Position numbers and translations under genes: made by a program. From Tubulanus polymorphus (Eukaryota; Nemertea; Palaeonemertea; Tubulaniformes; Tubulanidae): a stretch of DNA of 64,000 bases. The notes under the pieces were generated by a model. It was not told the DNA's origin. It saw only the letters and a program-made list of their open reading frames with translations, and did not search any database. Shown piece by piece: positions 1-10,404 of this stretch (position 1 is its first letter; the number at the start of each line of letters is the position of its first letter). The stretch covers positions 7,488,704-7,552,703 of the forward strand of contig NC_134036.1 of the NCBI RefSeq assembly GCF_964204645.1, written 5' to 3'.

Positions 1-479
1 GAGAAGATAATAGAGAAGCTTATAATGATTATATGACAGAATATATGAGAGAAAGATATCAAACAGATCTTAATTTTAGATTAAAACAATGTTTAAGATC
101 TAGATTAACACAATTATTCAACAAAGAAACACATTCAGAAACACTATCTAATTTATTGGATTGTTCAGATGAATTTCTCAAATCATGGATAATATATCAA
201 TTCGATGATAAAATGAATATAGATAATTATGGTGAATACTTTCATATTGATCACGTGTTGCCGATTTCTAAATTTGACATGAATGATGAATACAATAAAA
301 AACTTATTTGGAATTGGAAGAATCTAAGACCTTTAGAAAAGAAGGAAAACATAATTAAATCTAATAAACTAGATTTACAGTTATATTTAGATCAACTGGA
401 TAAAGCAAAGACATTTGTGGAATTATGGAATAGTATTTCACAGAATCAACCGCATTCTGAGGTTTTAATCAGTGGTTAG
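1..479 (+). CDS. HNH endonuclease, 5' part outside window (copy A)
   Basis: The reading frame is open from the first bases of the window, so the gene starts upstream; the ATG at 33 is internal by comparison with the copy at 20137. The HNH core is visible as a HIDHVLP segment (about 241-261), followed by the N-LRPL-EKKEN segment typical of viral and phage HNH nucleases. Such enzymes bind one catalytic metal ion through the HNH fold and cut DNA. The last residues after ELWNS differ from copy B, so the C-terminus is variable. It is the outermost gene at the non-polymerase end of the element. A nicking or mobility role is an inference. Confidence 0.8.
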   Translation, partial: EDNREAYNDYMTEYMRERYQTDLNFRLKQCLRSRLTQLFNKETHSETLSNLLDCSDEFLKSWIIYQFDDKMNIDNYGEYFHIDHVLPISKFDMNDEYNKKLIWNWKNLRPLEKKENIIKSNKLDLQLYLDQLDKAKTFVELWNSISQNQPHSEVLISG

Positions 480-817
480 AAAGCTGGCAATTCTATTTGA
501 GCTTTGTATGTATATAATACATACCTCTTGTTTACTACTAAAACGTATGTTGCCAAATATATCTTGTTTTCAATTCTAAAGAATTAATTAACTTCATCAT
601 AAAGAACATCTGTGCAGAAATAATTAGTTTGGTCGAACGTGCGCTACGTCGGCAGTTAGAAATCAACTTTCACATACATAGTACGTATTGGATATTCTCT
701 CTCAAAACACAGTTAACAGTTCTAAATCTAAATGTAAGTACATATATTATGAAGTAGGGAAACCTTTAAACATATTTAAGTACAGTAATTCATTTTCACG
801 ACATCTTTTAGATTAAA
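480..817 (+). promoter_or_regulatory. Leader region with a likely 5'-UTR intron (copy A)
   Basis: This stretch has no convincing gene. Much of it is repeated in copy B (about 20980-21192). A strong donor GTAAGT at 734 and an acceptor after a pyrimidine stretch (CATCTTTTAG, AG at 810-811) would remove 78 nt just before the ATG at 818. The same sites and spacing occur at 21109-21186. This suggests a host-style promoter and leader captured along with the downstream reading frames. Splicing is inferred from sequence only. Confidence 0.4.
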
Positions 818-1544
818 ATGGAACACAAAGATCAACCAGAAATTATAAGCCAACCAACGGATGAGGAACGATGCTACTGGATAGTGAAACTCAGGAATCA
901 ATAGAAATGGAGGATGAAACTCTCGTAATTGACGAACAAACTTCACAAAATTACAAGAACATTTGGACTATCATCAAGAAATGGTGAAAATTCTGAGTGA
1001 TGTAATACATAATAAACAATTACCGCGCGAACTACAATTACCAAAATTACCAGCAACGCGACTCAAATTGCTGTTGGGGCTCAAAGAATCGAAAACTAAG
1101 AAAATGAGTGGAGAAGAGTTGAACGAGTTTTTAAAATCTAAATTAATCATTGACACAGAACATTTAAACTTTCCGGAAATACAAAGTGTAGAAGTTATTT
1201 CATTTGCTGAAATTACTGATATCTTAAAAAAAAGTTATAAAACCATATTAAATAGAAAAGCAAATCACCTATGGGACCACATCATTTTCGGGGGTTATCT
1301 AAATATAGGGTTTTCAATGTTTGATAAAGAAACTGACGGGATTTCTTGGGGGCTGTGGGTTAAAAAGAACATAGATATCAGTGCCGGTTCTGAAAGAAAA
1401 CTGAGAAGAGTAGGTAGATTAATAAAATATGAAAAAATCAAAATATTAGGATTAGCATTTAGTGAAGTAGTAAGACATTTACCAGAAATTGAAGAAATGA
1501 TTGGAAACAATCCAGTAAATAAAGAATTCTGGACAAAATTATAA
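818..1544 (+). pseudogene. Two-frame gene of unknown function (copy A)
   Basis: A short frame starts at ATG 818 with MEHKDQPEI. It is cut at 902-904 because one base is missing relative to copy B. A second frame runs to 1544; its first ATG is at 981, giving about 187 residues rich in Lys and Leu and ending NKEFWTKL. In B the first frame stops in the overlap ATGGTGA, where the second frame's ATG is found, and A keeps that overlap. I recognise no domain. Copy C lacks this module. It may be a captured host gene, expressed by reinitiation, frameshift or splicing; none is shown. Confidence 0.4.
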
Positions 1545-2105
1545 ATTATAATACTGAAGGTCTTAGATATCAAAAATGTAATCTCGATTGTATATATCTG
1601 TTTTAATATTGTATTGTTTACTGTTAACTAAGTATTGCGCAATAACCGGTCCGATTGGACCGCATTTCTAATGTTCTCCATTGTTCTATTATCAATCGCT
1701 AAAATTTGTATAATAAATATATCTGTTTATGAAATAATATTTCCACCAGTCGTTTCTTTGAATTTATTTTCAGTTGAGGATTTGATATCGAGGATCCGAA
1801 ATGACTTATCTGGACAGTTATAATTACTGCTCCTAATAGATAGACAATAGTAGTGAGATATCAAATAGAATTTAAATAACATATAATAAAAAACAATAAC
1901 TTCAACTAGCTAGTGAATTCTATTATATTTTTAATATTTTCTTTTCAAAAAGAGAATAATTTATATTTTGAATAGATTCAAATATAAATTCTTTAAATTC
2001 AAATAGCTAGTATCAGTAGTCAATACTAGAATTCTTTAACTTTAACTATCTAGTATCATTTTATAATACTTATAATATTTTTCTTATTAAATTTCTCTAA
2101 TATAA
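1545..2105. other. Noncoding spacer with one unit of the 91-bp repeat
   Basis: About 1625-1715 holds a single unit of the sequence that is tandemly repeated in copy B (from 21756). The rest is AT-rich with short direct repeats of the type CTAGCTAGTGAATTC and TAGTATCA, also present upstream of the same gene in C (63613-63830). No gene is seen. Confidence 0.5.
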
Positions 2106-2712
2106 ATGTCAAAGAAATCGAGTAAGAATAGTATTGATATTGAAAAAACATTAGATGATTTGGGCATTAGTGATAATAAGGAGCCAGTTGTTTCTAATTC
2201 TATTCAAGTTAATAACAATATAGATTATTAATACTATTTATATTGTAAACACCATCTTGAACTATTGATTGCTAGCGGAAAGTGTAGAGAGTTTTTAACT
2301 AAGACTATTACTTTTCAAGAATTAGATGCTGAAACCAGATAAAGTAATAAAATATTTTAAGATTTATGAAGAAGCAAGATTAGCTAGAATAAATGATTCT
2401 ATTTCAGATGGTATTGTCAAATGTTATTCAAAATTATGTAACCAGTTAATACCAATTAATGATGAAAATGAATTATATAGTGATTTGAAAAATGACTACT
2501 TAGTTATGACTGAATTACAAAAATGGGTTGGATATGCTTCATTTCAATTAGGATCGGTTATGACATTAATTTCTACTGGCGTCATTACATTTTCGAACAT
2601 CAAGCCTGTGGAATATAAATCAGGTAAGAACGAAACAGATGACGCTGTACTACAACCAAACGTCGAAACAGAAAATGAATCAGAACAAAAATTAACTAAA
2701 ATAAATGAGTGA
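2106..2712 (+). pseudogene. Small single-span membrane protein, broken (copy A)
   Basis: This matches the intact 200-aa protein at 22416. It starts with MSKKSSKNS in the context TATAAATG. A nonsense codon lies at 2229-2231, and a two-base loss near 2331 shifts the frame; the remainder is open from 2326 to 2712. The surviving part has the one hydrophobic span (near FQLGSVMTLISTGVITF). The stop overlaps the start of the next gene (ATG at 2705). Function unknown. Confidence 0.75.
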
Positions 2713-3055
2713 TGGAGTTAAGAAGAAGCCTAGATCCGAGAAACAAATTAAATGGGCAAGAGAATTAGGTAAAAGATCTGCAGAATTAAAAAAAGCTAAG
2801 AAAAAGAAATTAACTGATATAAATGAATCACAGACTTTATCTGATATTGATAATAATCCATCTGATTCTTTTAATGCTGGAAGTAATTATAAATTATATA
2901 TTACAATTGGATTAGTAACAGTTATTATATTATCCGGTGTAATATATAAATCAAAATTCAAATCTAATGATAAAGATGATTCCAATGATAATAAACCTAT
3001 CATACCAGATAGTCAAATCATAAAGTCATTGAAACTAAATCTAAATTATTATTAA
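2705..3055 (+). CDS. Basic single-span membrane protein (copy A)
   Basis: The protein has 116 aa: a Lys/Arg-rich N-terminus (KKKPRSEKQIKWARELGKR), a polar linker and one membrane span (LYITIGLVTVIILSGVIY). The start overlaps the end of the preceding frame in an AAATGAG context. It lacks the nine-residue insertion present in B and C, and its C-terminus diverges after a frameshift near 3010, ending in LNYY. The basic segment could bind DNA, but the role is not known. It lies just upstream of the integrase. Confidence 0.65.
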   Translation: MSDGVKKKPRSEKQIKWARELGKRSAELKKAKKKKLTDINESQTLSDIDNNPSDSFNAGSNYKLYITIGLVTVIILSGVIYKSKFKSNDKDDSNDNKPIIPDSQIIKSLKLNLNYY

Positions 3056-3069
3056 TGGATTAAAAGAAG

Positions 3070-4182
3070 ATGAAAAAAGAACAATATTTAAGAGATTTAT
3101 ATTATAACCCAGAAAGTGAAGTATCATATTCTAACGTTACTGAATTATGGAATAAAATTAAATCTAATAATGAAAATGGCGCCGTACGGCACCCACATGG
3201 TGATATAAAATATAGTGAATTAAAATCATGGTTACGAAATCAACCAACATATCAAATACACAAGAAAATGGATAAAACTTATTTAACAAGAAAAGTTATG
3301 GTTTCATATATTGATCAACAATGGCAAGCAGATTTAATTGACATGAAGAACTTAGAGGAATACAACAAAGGATATTTCTGGATACTGAATGTTATAGACA
3401 TATTCAGTAGATACGCATGGAGTATACCAATCAAAAGTAAAACTGGTATAGAAGTGACAAATGCTTTTAAATCTATATTTAAAGAAGCTATTCCAGATAA
3501 GATACAATTTGATGAAGGTAAGGAATTCTATAGCAAACATTTCAAAAAACTATTATCTGATAACGATGTAGATTATTTTTCAACACATTCAGATAAAAAA
3601 GCATCTATTATAGAAAGATTTAATAAAACATTGAAAACTAGAATGTGGAAATATTTTACTGCTAATGAAACATATAAATATATCGATGTGTTAGATGATT
3701 TAGTGAAAGGTTATAATAATTCTAAACATAGTTCTATAAATATGAAACCTATACAAGCTAGAAAAGAAGATAATTCGGAAATAGTTTGGAATAATTTATA
3801 TGGCGCGTTGGTTACACATGATTTCGGAGAACCTAAATTTAAAATTGGACAACACGTAAGAATATCTAAATATAGAAAAACATTTTATAAAGGTTATACC
3901 CCAAATTTTACTGAAGAAATATTCAAGATTAAAAAGATAATATTAACTAAACCTTTTGTTTATAAATTAGAAGATCTACAAGATGAAGAAATATTAGGTT
4001 ATTTCTATGAACAAGAATTATCATTTGTACCAAATCCAGATGAAATAGAATACAAAATAGAAAAAGTATTGAAAACATAAACTCTTAAAGGAAAAAAGTA
4101 TTCTTTGGTGAAATATAAAGGTTAAGATGATAAATTTAATGAATGGATTTTATCTAGTAAAATTAAAAGAATAAATGAATAA
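3070..4182 (+). pseudogene. Retroviral-type integrase with chromodomain, broken (copy A)
   Basis: The DDE core is intact: WQADLID, IQFDEGKEF and SIIERFNKT carry the two aspartates and the glutamate. Two stop codons, at 4078-4080 and 4123-4125, cut off the C-terminal chromodomain. A nine-residue insertion ending in the segment AVRHPHGD near residue 40 is absent from B and C. Polinton integrases join element ends to host DNA with a 6-bp staggered cut. The stop at 4180-4182 overlaps the ATPase start at 4175. Confidence 0.9.
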
Positions 4183-4786
4183 AGATTTATTTATATTTGA
4201 ACCGCATAATATGTTAGTTACTGGAGTAACAAACTGTAGTAAAACACATTTCATATTAGATTTGTTAGAAACTATTTATAAGAATCATTGTGATAATATA
4301 ATATTATTCTGTCCTACTTATGAAATGAATAAAACATATAATAGAGATATAGTTAAGATAAAAAAGTTTATTATATTAGATCCTAAAACAGTAAAAGAAA
4401 ATTTAGATAATTGTATAAAAATAGCAATTGATACTTATAAAGGATCAAATACATTATTCATTGTAGATGATTGCGCAAATTTACATGATTCAAAAGTTAG
4501 AGAAAGTGAGATATGTTATCTAGCTTTCTCTGGAAGACATTTTGGGATAACAACATGGGTTTTAAATCAAAAATATAATTCAATTGTTAAAGACTTTAGG
4601 GAGAATATAAGATTTCTAGTTTTATTCTACAATAAAGATAAAAAATCTATGCAGCAATCATTGGAAGAAAATCAAATTATACCTACTGAATTACATGATG
4701 AATATATGAATAAATTAAAGAATAATAAAGGTTCAAAATTATTACTGAGACTACAATTTCCCTATGAATATAAATTTATAAAATAA
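4175..4786 (+). CDS. A32/FtsK-like genome packaging ATPase (copy A)
   Basis: The protein has 203 aa, like the copies at 24494 and 60941. Such ATPases of double-jelly-roll viruses pump DNA into the preformed capsid. Walker A reads GVTNCSKTHF: the glycine before the catalytic lysine is serine here, whereas B and C have GVTNCGKTHF. Walker B is TLFIVDDCA. One residue is lost near DIVKIKKF. The frame is open, but the Walker A change suggests a dead enzyme. It starts within the end of the integrase in the context TAAATG. Confidence 0.85.
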   Translation: MNKDLFIFEPHNMLVTGVTNCSKTHFILDLLETIYKNHCDNIILFCPTYEMNKTYNRDIVKIKKFIILDPKTVKENLDNCIKIAIDTYKGSNTLFIVDDCANLHDSKVRESEICYLAFSGRHFGITTWVLNQKYNSIVKDFRENIRFLVLFYNKDKKSMQQSLEENQIIPTELHDEYMNKLKNNKGSKLLLRLQFPYEYKFIK

Positions 4787-5202
4787 CTATTTATATATCT
4801 ATGTATTAGCTACCCTATTAGATACCCTAATACCTGATGCCCTATTAGATACCCTAATTGATACCCTATTAGATCCCTATTAGATACCTTAAATACTTAA
4901 AACCCCCTTTTTTAAAATAAATATTATTTATACAATTTTCAACCAATTTATTTTTATTTTTTCAACTAATATATGAATAAGTTTGAAAATAATAAAGGTT
5001 ATTTATTATTACTGAGGTTTCAATATAAATTTAAAAAAGAAATATAATTTAAGGTATTTTCAAATAATATGAATTAGATATGTATTAGATATGTATTAGA
5101 TACCTTAAATACCTTAAATACTTAAAACCCCCTTTTTTATTTACTATTATTTTATACAATTTTCAACCAATATTATTATTTCAGTTAAATATAATTAATA
5201 TT
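4787..5202. repeat. Repeat-rich spacer between convergent gene blocks (copy A)
   Basis: The spacer starts with a run of about 12-base units of the type CCCTATTAGATA. A segment of about 224 bp is then present twice: the stretch around 4888-4950 recurs at 5112-5175. Between them, 4970-5047 is a decayed duplicate of the ATPase 3' end. Copy C has related ATTAGATACCCT units in the same place, in reverse. No gene is seen. Confidence 0.7.
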
Positions 5203-5970
5203 TTAATCACTTTCACTATCAGACCCTAACAATCTATTCAAACTCTCTACCGAATCTTCTTCAAATTCTTCATTATTTTTATACTTATTCTTCACCTTCT
5301 TTACCGCATCATCAATAGTTGTTTCATTGGTATGCTTATTCATCCAATCAAATTTATCATTATTTTCTACTTTATGTTTCATAGAATCTTTATTAGTGTT
5401 TGCTCCTAATATTTCATTTACAGTGTTTGGTTTTAATATTTCATTAGCATCGGTTAGATCTAATTCATCTTTATTAGGTGTTGCTAATAATAAATCTTCA
5501 TATATTTTTTCACCATTTACTTTTTGATTTGAAACAAACTTTGTAACATATCTAAATGGGTGTTCTATAAATTCTTTTAAACCAACACGTTCTATAACAT
5601 TATTTATATGTACCCTTGTATTCATATGTTTATTCCAATTTGATGTAGCGTTTGAAAATTCACTTTTACAATATCCACAATAATTTCTATTTTCACTAAC
5701 ATTTAATATTATTTCATTATTAGATGTAGTAGGTATTACATTATTAGATGTAGTAGGTATTACATTATTAGATGTAGAAGGTATTACATTACTTAAATTA
5801 TCAACAACACCACTTTTATTATTATCGATTTCTATTAGTTTAGTTTTATAAATTTTGAAAATAGAATCAAATATCAAAGCTATATTACAAGGTATTACAT
5901 AATATAAATCATCATTATTTTCATGTGTATCGATGTATGGAATATGTTTATATACTTTACCTCCTTCCAT
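5203..5970 (-). CDS. Zinc-finger protein with VIPTTS repeats (copy A)
   Basis: The protein has 255 aa. It begins MEGGKVYKHIPYID, has three units of the type NNVIPTTS, one C2H2-like finger (NYCGYCKSEFSNATSNWNKH) and an acidic C-terminus ending SESD. Copy C carries a longer version at 59777; copy B has a different protein here. It is the last gene of the capsid block, next to the convergence spacer. The finger suggests nucleic-acid or protein binding; the role is unknown. The start ATG at 5970 lies in a TAAATG context. Confidence 0.75.
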   Translation of the reverse strand: MEGGKVYKHIPYIDTHENNDDLYYVIPCNIALIFDSIFKIYKTKLIEIDNNKSGVVDNLSNVIPSTSNNVIPTTSNNVIPTTSNNEIILNVSENRNYCGYCKSEFSNATSNWNKHMNTRVHINNVIERVGLKEFIEHPFRYVTKFVSNQKVNGEKIYEDLLLATPNKDELDLTDANEILKPNTVNEILGANTNKDSMKHKVENNDKFDWMNKHTNETTIDDAVKKVKNKYKNNEEFEEDSVESLNRLLGSDSESD

Positions 5971-6002
5971 TTATTACATATATTTTTATTAAAGTTAAAA
6001 TT

Positions 6003-7250
6003 CTAATACATAACACTATTTAATTGAGAATTTATAATATTTAATTGCTCGTCAGATATAATATAAATGTACATTTTAAAATTTTTGATTCCTTTATTCT
6101 TTGTCATGAATAATTGTATTCCATCTTTAGTGTTTTGTATTTTTTTTCCAGAACCATGTAATGAATTATCCTCTGTTGTTCTAAAATCTAACCATAATGC
6201 ATATTTATTACCGGTATAATAATCAATTTGATTAATGTTACAATTTTCAGATGATTTCACTTTTTCATTCATAAAATGTTTTCTAATTTCTGGCCATTGA
6301 TCAATCATTCTCATTTCTTGACAAAATATTTTATTTGCTATTCCTTCGATAGTTATTTCCACTTTTGTTATTTCAGGATTATAATAATTATCAACATTTA
6401 TTGCGCCATTAGTATATGTTGCAATGGTAAAAAATATTAATATACCTTTAATAGATCTTCTTGGGAAGTTAATATTCTCATTAATTATTTCATCATTTGC
6501 ATTAATAGTAACAGTTTTAAATTTATCAATATAATCATATAATAATGAAAATCCTTGATTGTATTGAGTTTGAATTATACTTGAAATATTTTCATCAGTT
6601 ACTGTGTCATATTCTAAACATATATTCGATAATTTATAACTCATATCTTTATTAACGCTAGATATTACAATTTCATTTACAGGAGCAAATGTTATTTCGA
6701 ATATAACGTCTTCTTGAATTGCGTATTTATATAAAGGTGCATTGTTATTTATCAATTCAAAGTCTAATGGAATTTTATATTTGCTTCCATATATACTTTT
6801 TATAAATTTTTCTACAGCATTAGTTAATATTGCATTATGTGCTTCTGATCTTAATTTATTTTGGTTTTCTGATTGGATGCCTTGAAATATCATATTTTTT
6901 CTATTTTCTTTAGTTAACCATAAATCTTTATAATGCATAAATAAATTATAATCATCTAATGAGAAAACTGTTTCTGGACCAGTCTTTATAGTTAACTTTT
7001 TAATCAAATATCTTCCAACATTATCAACAACATAATTATTATTATTACCGGTAACTTTTATATCGGCTGATAAATAAATACTATTTGGAACATAAAAAGT
7101 ATTTTGTGTTAATCTAGGAATTCTAACACATAAAGTTTCATCAGGATTAATATTAGAAGGGTTATGAGTAATTATATGATGTGATCTTTCTGCTTTAATA
7201 GCATTAGATATTCTATGATTCTTAGAAGGATTGATATAACTCCCACTCAT
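6003..7250 (-). CDS. Major capsid protein, double jelly-roll type (copy A)
   Basis: The protein has 415 aa and is uninterrupted in all three large copies. Features that resemble Polinton major capsid proteins, as I know them, are the early segment DETLCVRIPRLTQN, a VGRYLIKKLTIK strand, the central IPLDFELINN segment and NFPRRSIKGIL in the second half. The family forms the trimeric capsomers of an icosahedral shell. The gene lies between the zinc-finger gene and the coiled-coil protein. Its intactness in an otherwise decayed element is notable. Confidence 0.85.
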   Translation of the reverse strand: MSGSYINPSKNHRISNAIKAERSHHIITHNPSNINPDETLCVRIPRLTQNTFYVPNSIYLSADIKVTGNNNNYVVDNVGRYLIKKLTIKTGPETVFSLDDYNLFMHYKDLWLTKENRKNMIFQGIQSENQNKLRSEAHNAILTNAVEKFIKSIYGSKYKIPLDFELINNNAPLYKYAIQEDVIFEITFAPVNEIVISSVNKDMSYKLSNICLEYDTVTDENISSIIQTQYNQGFSLLYDYIDKFKTVTINANDEIINENINFPRRSIKGILIFFTIATYTNGAINVDNYYNPEITKVEITIEGIANKIFCQEMRMIDQWPEIRKHFMNEKVKSSENCNINQIDYYTGNKYALWLDFRTTEDNSLHGSGKKIQNTKDGIQLFMTKNKGIKNFKMYIYIISDEQLNIINSQLNSVMY

Positions 7251-7271
7251 TTATTTAACAAACAAATTAAT

Positions 7272-8885
7272 TATTTATTTTTGATCATGTTTACTAACCC
7301 AAAAATAATAGCACTTACAACTGTAATTAAAAATAAGTAATATGTTCAGCAGCAAAGTTAATAATGTTTCCTGCAGATTTCAATATAAAACCAACAATTG
7401 ATGCAATAATTCCTGGCAATGCTGCTGCAGCAGATTTCTTTGATAGTTCCCATAAATATTTTGCTAATTTCTTTAAACCATTCTTAACTTTATCTTGTAT
7501 ATAATTATTATCTGGGGGTTTATCTGGTTTATTGGGAGTAGGAGTAGATTTCAAAGCATTTGATATAGCTAAACCCATTGTTGTAAATAACATAGTTACA
7601 GCTGTTAGAATTGAAAGAATTGTGATTCCTTCTAATATAAATAACAATCTTATTCTATCTTTCAATGATATTTTAGAATCTGGTTTTATCAACAAATCTT
7701 TAAAAATAACTTTTAATTTTTTAATACGATTAAGATCATATGATTTAAATAATGTATCTTTTTCTTTTTCCTGCAATTCTATGTTATATTCTAAATCATC
7801 TATTTCTTTTACTAAAGCTAACTTTCTGCTTTCATAATCAGCTTCCTCTATTACTTGATGATCTCTATTTAATTCTAATTGTTTTAATTCTTCATCTGCA
7901 TTAGTTAATTCTTTTTCTAACATGGTTATTTTAGAAAATCTCATCTTAATATTAGCAATTTCATCAGATGATTCTTGCATACCTTTAATTTCTCTACGTG
8001 TTTGTTCAGGAAATTCTTTTAATTCTTCATCAGTTAAATCAAGTAATCCTTTTTCTAGTAAAGATTGCATTCGATTTATTCCAGTACTATTCATCTCTTC
8101 TTCTGAATCTCTTAATCTATCAATTTTTTATTCTAATGTTAATTGTAATTGATTTGAATCATTATCAATTTGTTGAATATCTCTTCTCGATGTTTCTGGA
8201 TCAACATCAGTAGGATTTGGATTTGGATTTTCAAATGGTGAATATTTGTTTATATCATTATTAGGAATTGGTTCTTCTTCATTTATTCTATCGAGTGCAT
8301 TCCATATAATTCTGAGAAATTCTCTACCGCCTTTTGAACCTTCAATTGTAGATCTTGCTCGCATTTCAGGTTCAAAAATATTTTCTTGACCCATAGATAA
8401 TTGAATTGTTACAATAATCCTATTTCAATCAAGATTATAATACCATGAATCATTTTTAAATTCTAAATTATTCATCAAAATGGGTCAACTTTTAAAATTT
8501 GTTCTACAACACCTTCTGAATCAATTTCATGTATTACAACTTTTGGTAATAATTCGTTAACAATTGTATCTGTTACTCTAGATTTCATTTTATATAATTC
8601 CCTAGGTTTATCAGGATAGTTTTCTTGTTGCTTTTCTAATAGTTTCATAAATTCTTTTCTTTCTCTTCTAGTTGAAATTCTACCACTTTCAGGATCTTTT
8701 AAATATTTTATTGATTTTTCACGTAATTCGGAATCATCATCTTCACCTAAATTAGTATTATATTCTATTTTATTATCATCACCGTCATTAAGACTTGTTT
8801 CATCAAAATCAGTTGGTTGTTCATCACTTATACCGGGAGCGTCACCAAAAGTATCAATTCCAATATCTTCTCCACCTTCTGCCAT
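7272..8885 (-). pseudogene. Coiled-coil membrane protein, broken (copy A)
   Basis: This corresponds to the 487-aa gene at 57012. It starts at 8885 with an acidic segment (MAEGGEDIGIDTFG) that differs from B and C. The frame is lost near 8475, a nonsense codon lies at 8128-8130, and a frameshift at about 7335 removes the last membrane span. The remaining parts keep the heptad-rich coiled coil, the span near ITILSILTAVTMLF, a Pro-rich linker and the glycine-containing hydrophobic tail. Function unknown. Confidence 0.8.
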
Positions 8886-8901
8886 TTACATAATAAAAAA
8901 A

Positions 8902-9933
8902 TTAAAATTTAAAATATAATATTCCTCCGATTACAATTCCTATACAAGTTAAAGCTAATTTAGCATTTTCATGGGATTTATTATCATCATTTAGTTTAAT
9001 TATTTCATGTTGAATATTATCAGTTTTTATATTTTGATATCTTACAATGTTTTCTGGAATCTATCTATTGTTATCATTATGCATTGAATCTTCAAATAAT
9101 ACTTGGAATTGTTTCTGCGCATCGAATGAAGTGTTATCATTTCCAATTATTGGTGATCTTGTTTCAACTTGCGCACCTAGAATACATATCAAATAAGTTC
9201 TAATAGATTGATTTATTCTTTGTATACCAGCTTAAGTAAAACCTTCACTATTTTCTAAAATGAAATTAACCCAACCATTATTGTTTTGTTGTTGTATATT
9301 ATTATAATATTTTGGTAATTCATTCCAATTTAGTGTTCTTATATCAGAATTTGTTATTATTTTTCCAAATTCTTTAGTATACAATATTCCTAATCCACCC
9401 ATTGTTCCAATTTTTGCTCTAAAATCTTTATTTGAATTAATATTAAATTCATTACATATTTTATAAAACTTAGAAAAATTAATATTATTATTCAATTCTT
9501 TAAAATATTTTGAACCTGGTAAAGGACATTCTAATTCATCTAATATTAATTTTATTTGAAAATAAGTATGAAATCTAAAAAGTGATAACATCAATGGTAA
9601 ACGTGGTTTGTTTAAATGATCATTCCAACTAATTCCACATCCTGTTGTTGCGCAATAAACAGCAAAATTTAAGTGGTTCTGCCAATACTTCATATTAGGT
9701 TTTAATAACCATTGTTTTGCCTCATTTAAATTTTTGAAATTAATTGTATACACATGAAATATATTTTCCATCTTTACATGAAAATTATTACTTTCAGTAA
9801 CATAAATATATAAATCAATTAATGAATTTAAAACTTTATTTCTGTATGTAATATCTTTATTAAAATCTATTGCTGGAATATTATATTTAATTGATTTATT
9901 ATATTGGAAAGCTTTTGGAAAACTATCTACCAT
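8902..9933 (-). pseudogene. Conserved tail-anchored protein, broken (copy A)
   Basis: This is the copy of the 433-462 aa protein seen at 29652 and 55693. It begins MVDSFPKAFQYN at 9933 and keeps the conserved NFAVYCATTGCGISW segment. A nonsense codon at 9232-9234 and a second stop near 9061 interrupt it. An internal deletion of roughly 100 codons removes the region before the C-terminal membrane span (ALTCIGIVIGGILYF), which survives next to the stop at 8902-8904. Confidence 0.8.
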
Positions 9934-9949
9934 TTATATAATTAAAAAA

Positions 9950-10384
9950 TTAATAATTTATTAATTCTTTTAATAATTTATCTTGTTCTTCAACTGTTAT
10001 ATGGCCATTTAAACTTATTATATAATCTAGTGTATTCTTTAATTTATTAATTTCTTTTATATTAGTTTTAATTTTTTCTTTATTACTTTTTATATTTAAT
10101 TTTGAACTTATACCAGTTAAAACACTTGAACTTAATCCTAATACACCAATTGATATAGCTAAAGGTGTTAATGGACTGAATATTGCTAGAAATGTTATTA
10201 CAGAACTAATTGTAACCGAACCACTTATAATCAAATAATATATAATTTTACTTTTTAAATATGTTTTCTTTTTTATCTTTAAGTCACTTTCAAATTCTAA
10301 TATTTGTTTTTCAAAATATGTTTTTAATTTAGTTTTATTTATATCATGAGGAATAATATCAATATTATCAACTTTATCTTCCAT
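9950..10384 (-). CDS. Two-span membrane protein, 144 aa (copy A)
   Basis: It is nearly identical to the proteins at 31057 and 55242. A charged N-terminus is followed by two adjacent hydrophobic spans (about residues 47-69 and 71-93) and a Lys-rich helical C-terminus. Its conservation in a decayed element is striking. I know similar small two-span proteins from other Polintons, but no function. The TAAATG start context is kept. Confidence 0.7.
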   Translation of the reverse strand: MEDKVDNIDIIPHDINKTKLKTYFEKQILEFESDLKIKKKTYLKSKIIYYLIISGSVTISSVITFLAIFSPLTPLAISIGVLGLSSSVLTGISSKLNIKSNKEKIKTNIKEINKLKNTLDYIISLNGHITVEEQDKLLKELINY

Positions 10385-10404
10385 TTATTTAGCAAAAAAA
10401 ATTA

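Noticed and set aside
963-980. TTG start for the second frame of the two-frame gene
   Set aside because: A eukaryotic context favours the ATG at 981, which sits in the conserved ATGGTGA overlap; the equivalent in B is 21357.
1635-1823. 62-aa frame, also at 21941
   Set aside because: It starts at TTG and lies in the 91-bp noncoding repeat. There is no sign of selection for coding.
7532-8213. Plus-strand frames opposite the coiled-coil gene
   Set aside because: They are shadows of the minus-strand gene; no conserved counterpart exists in the other copies.
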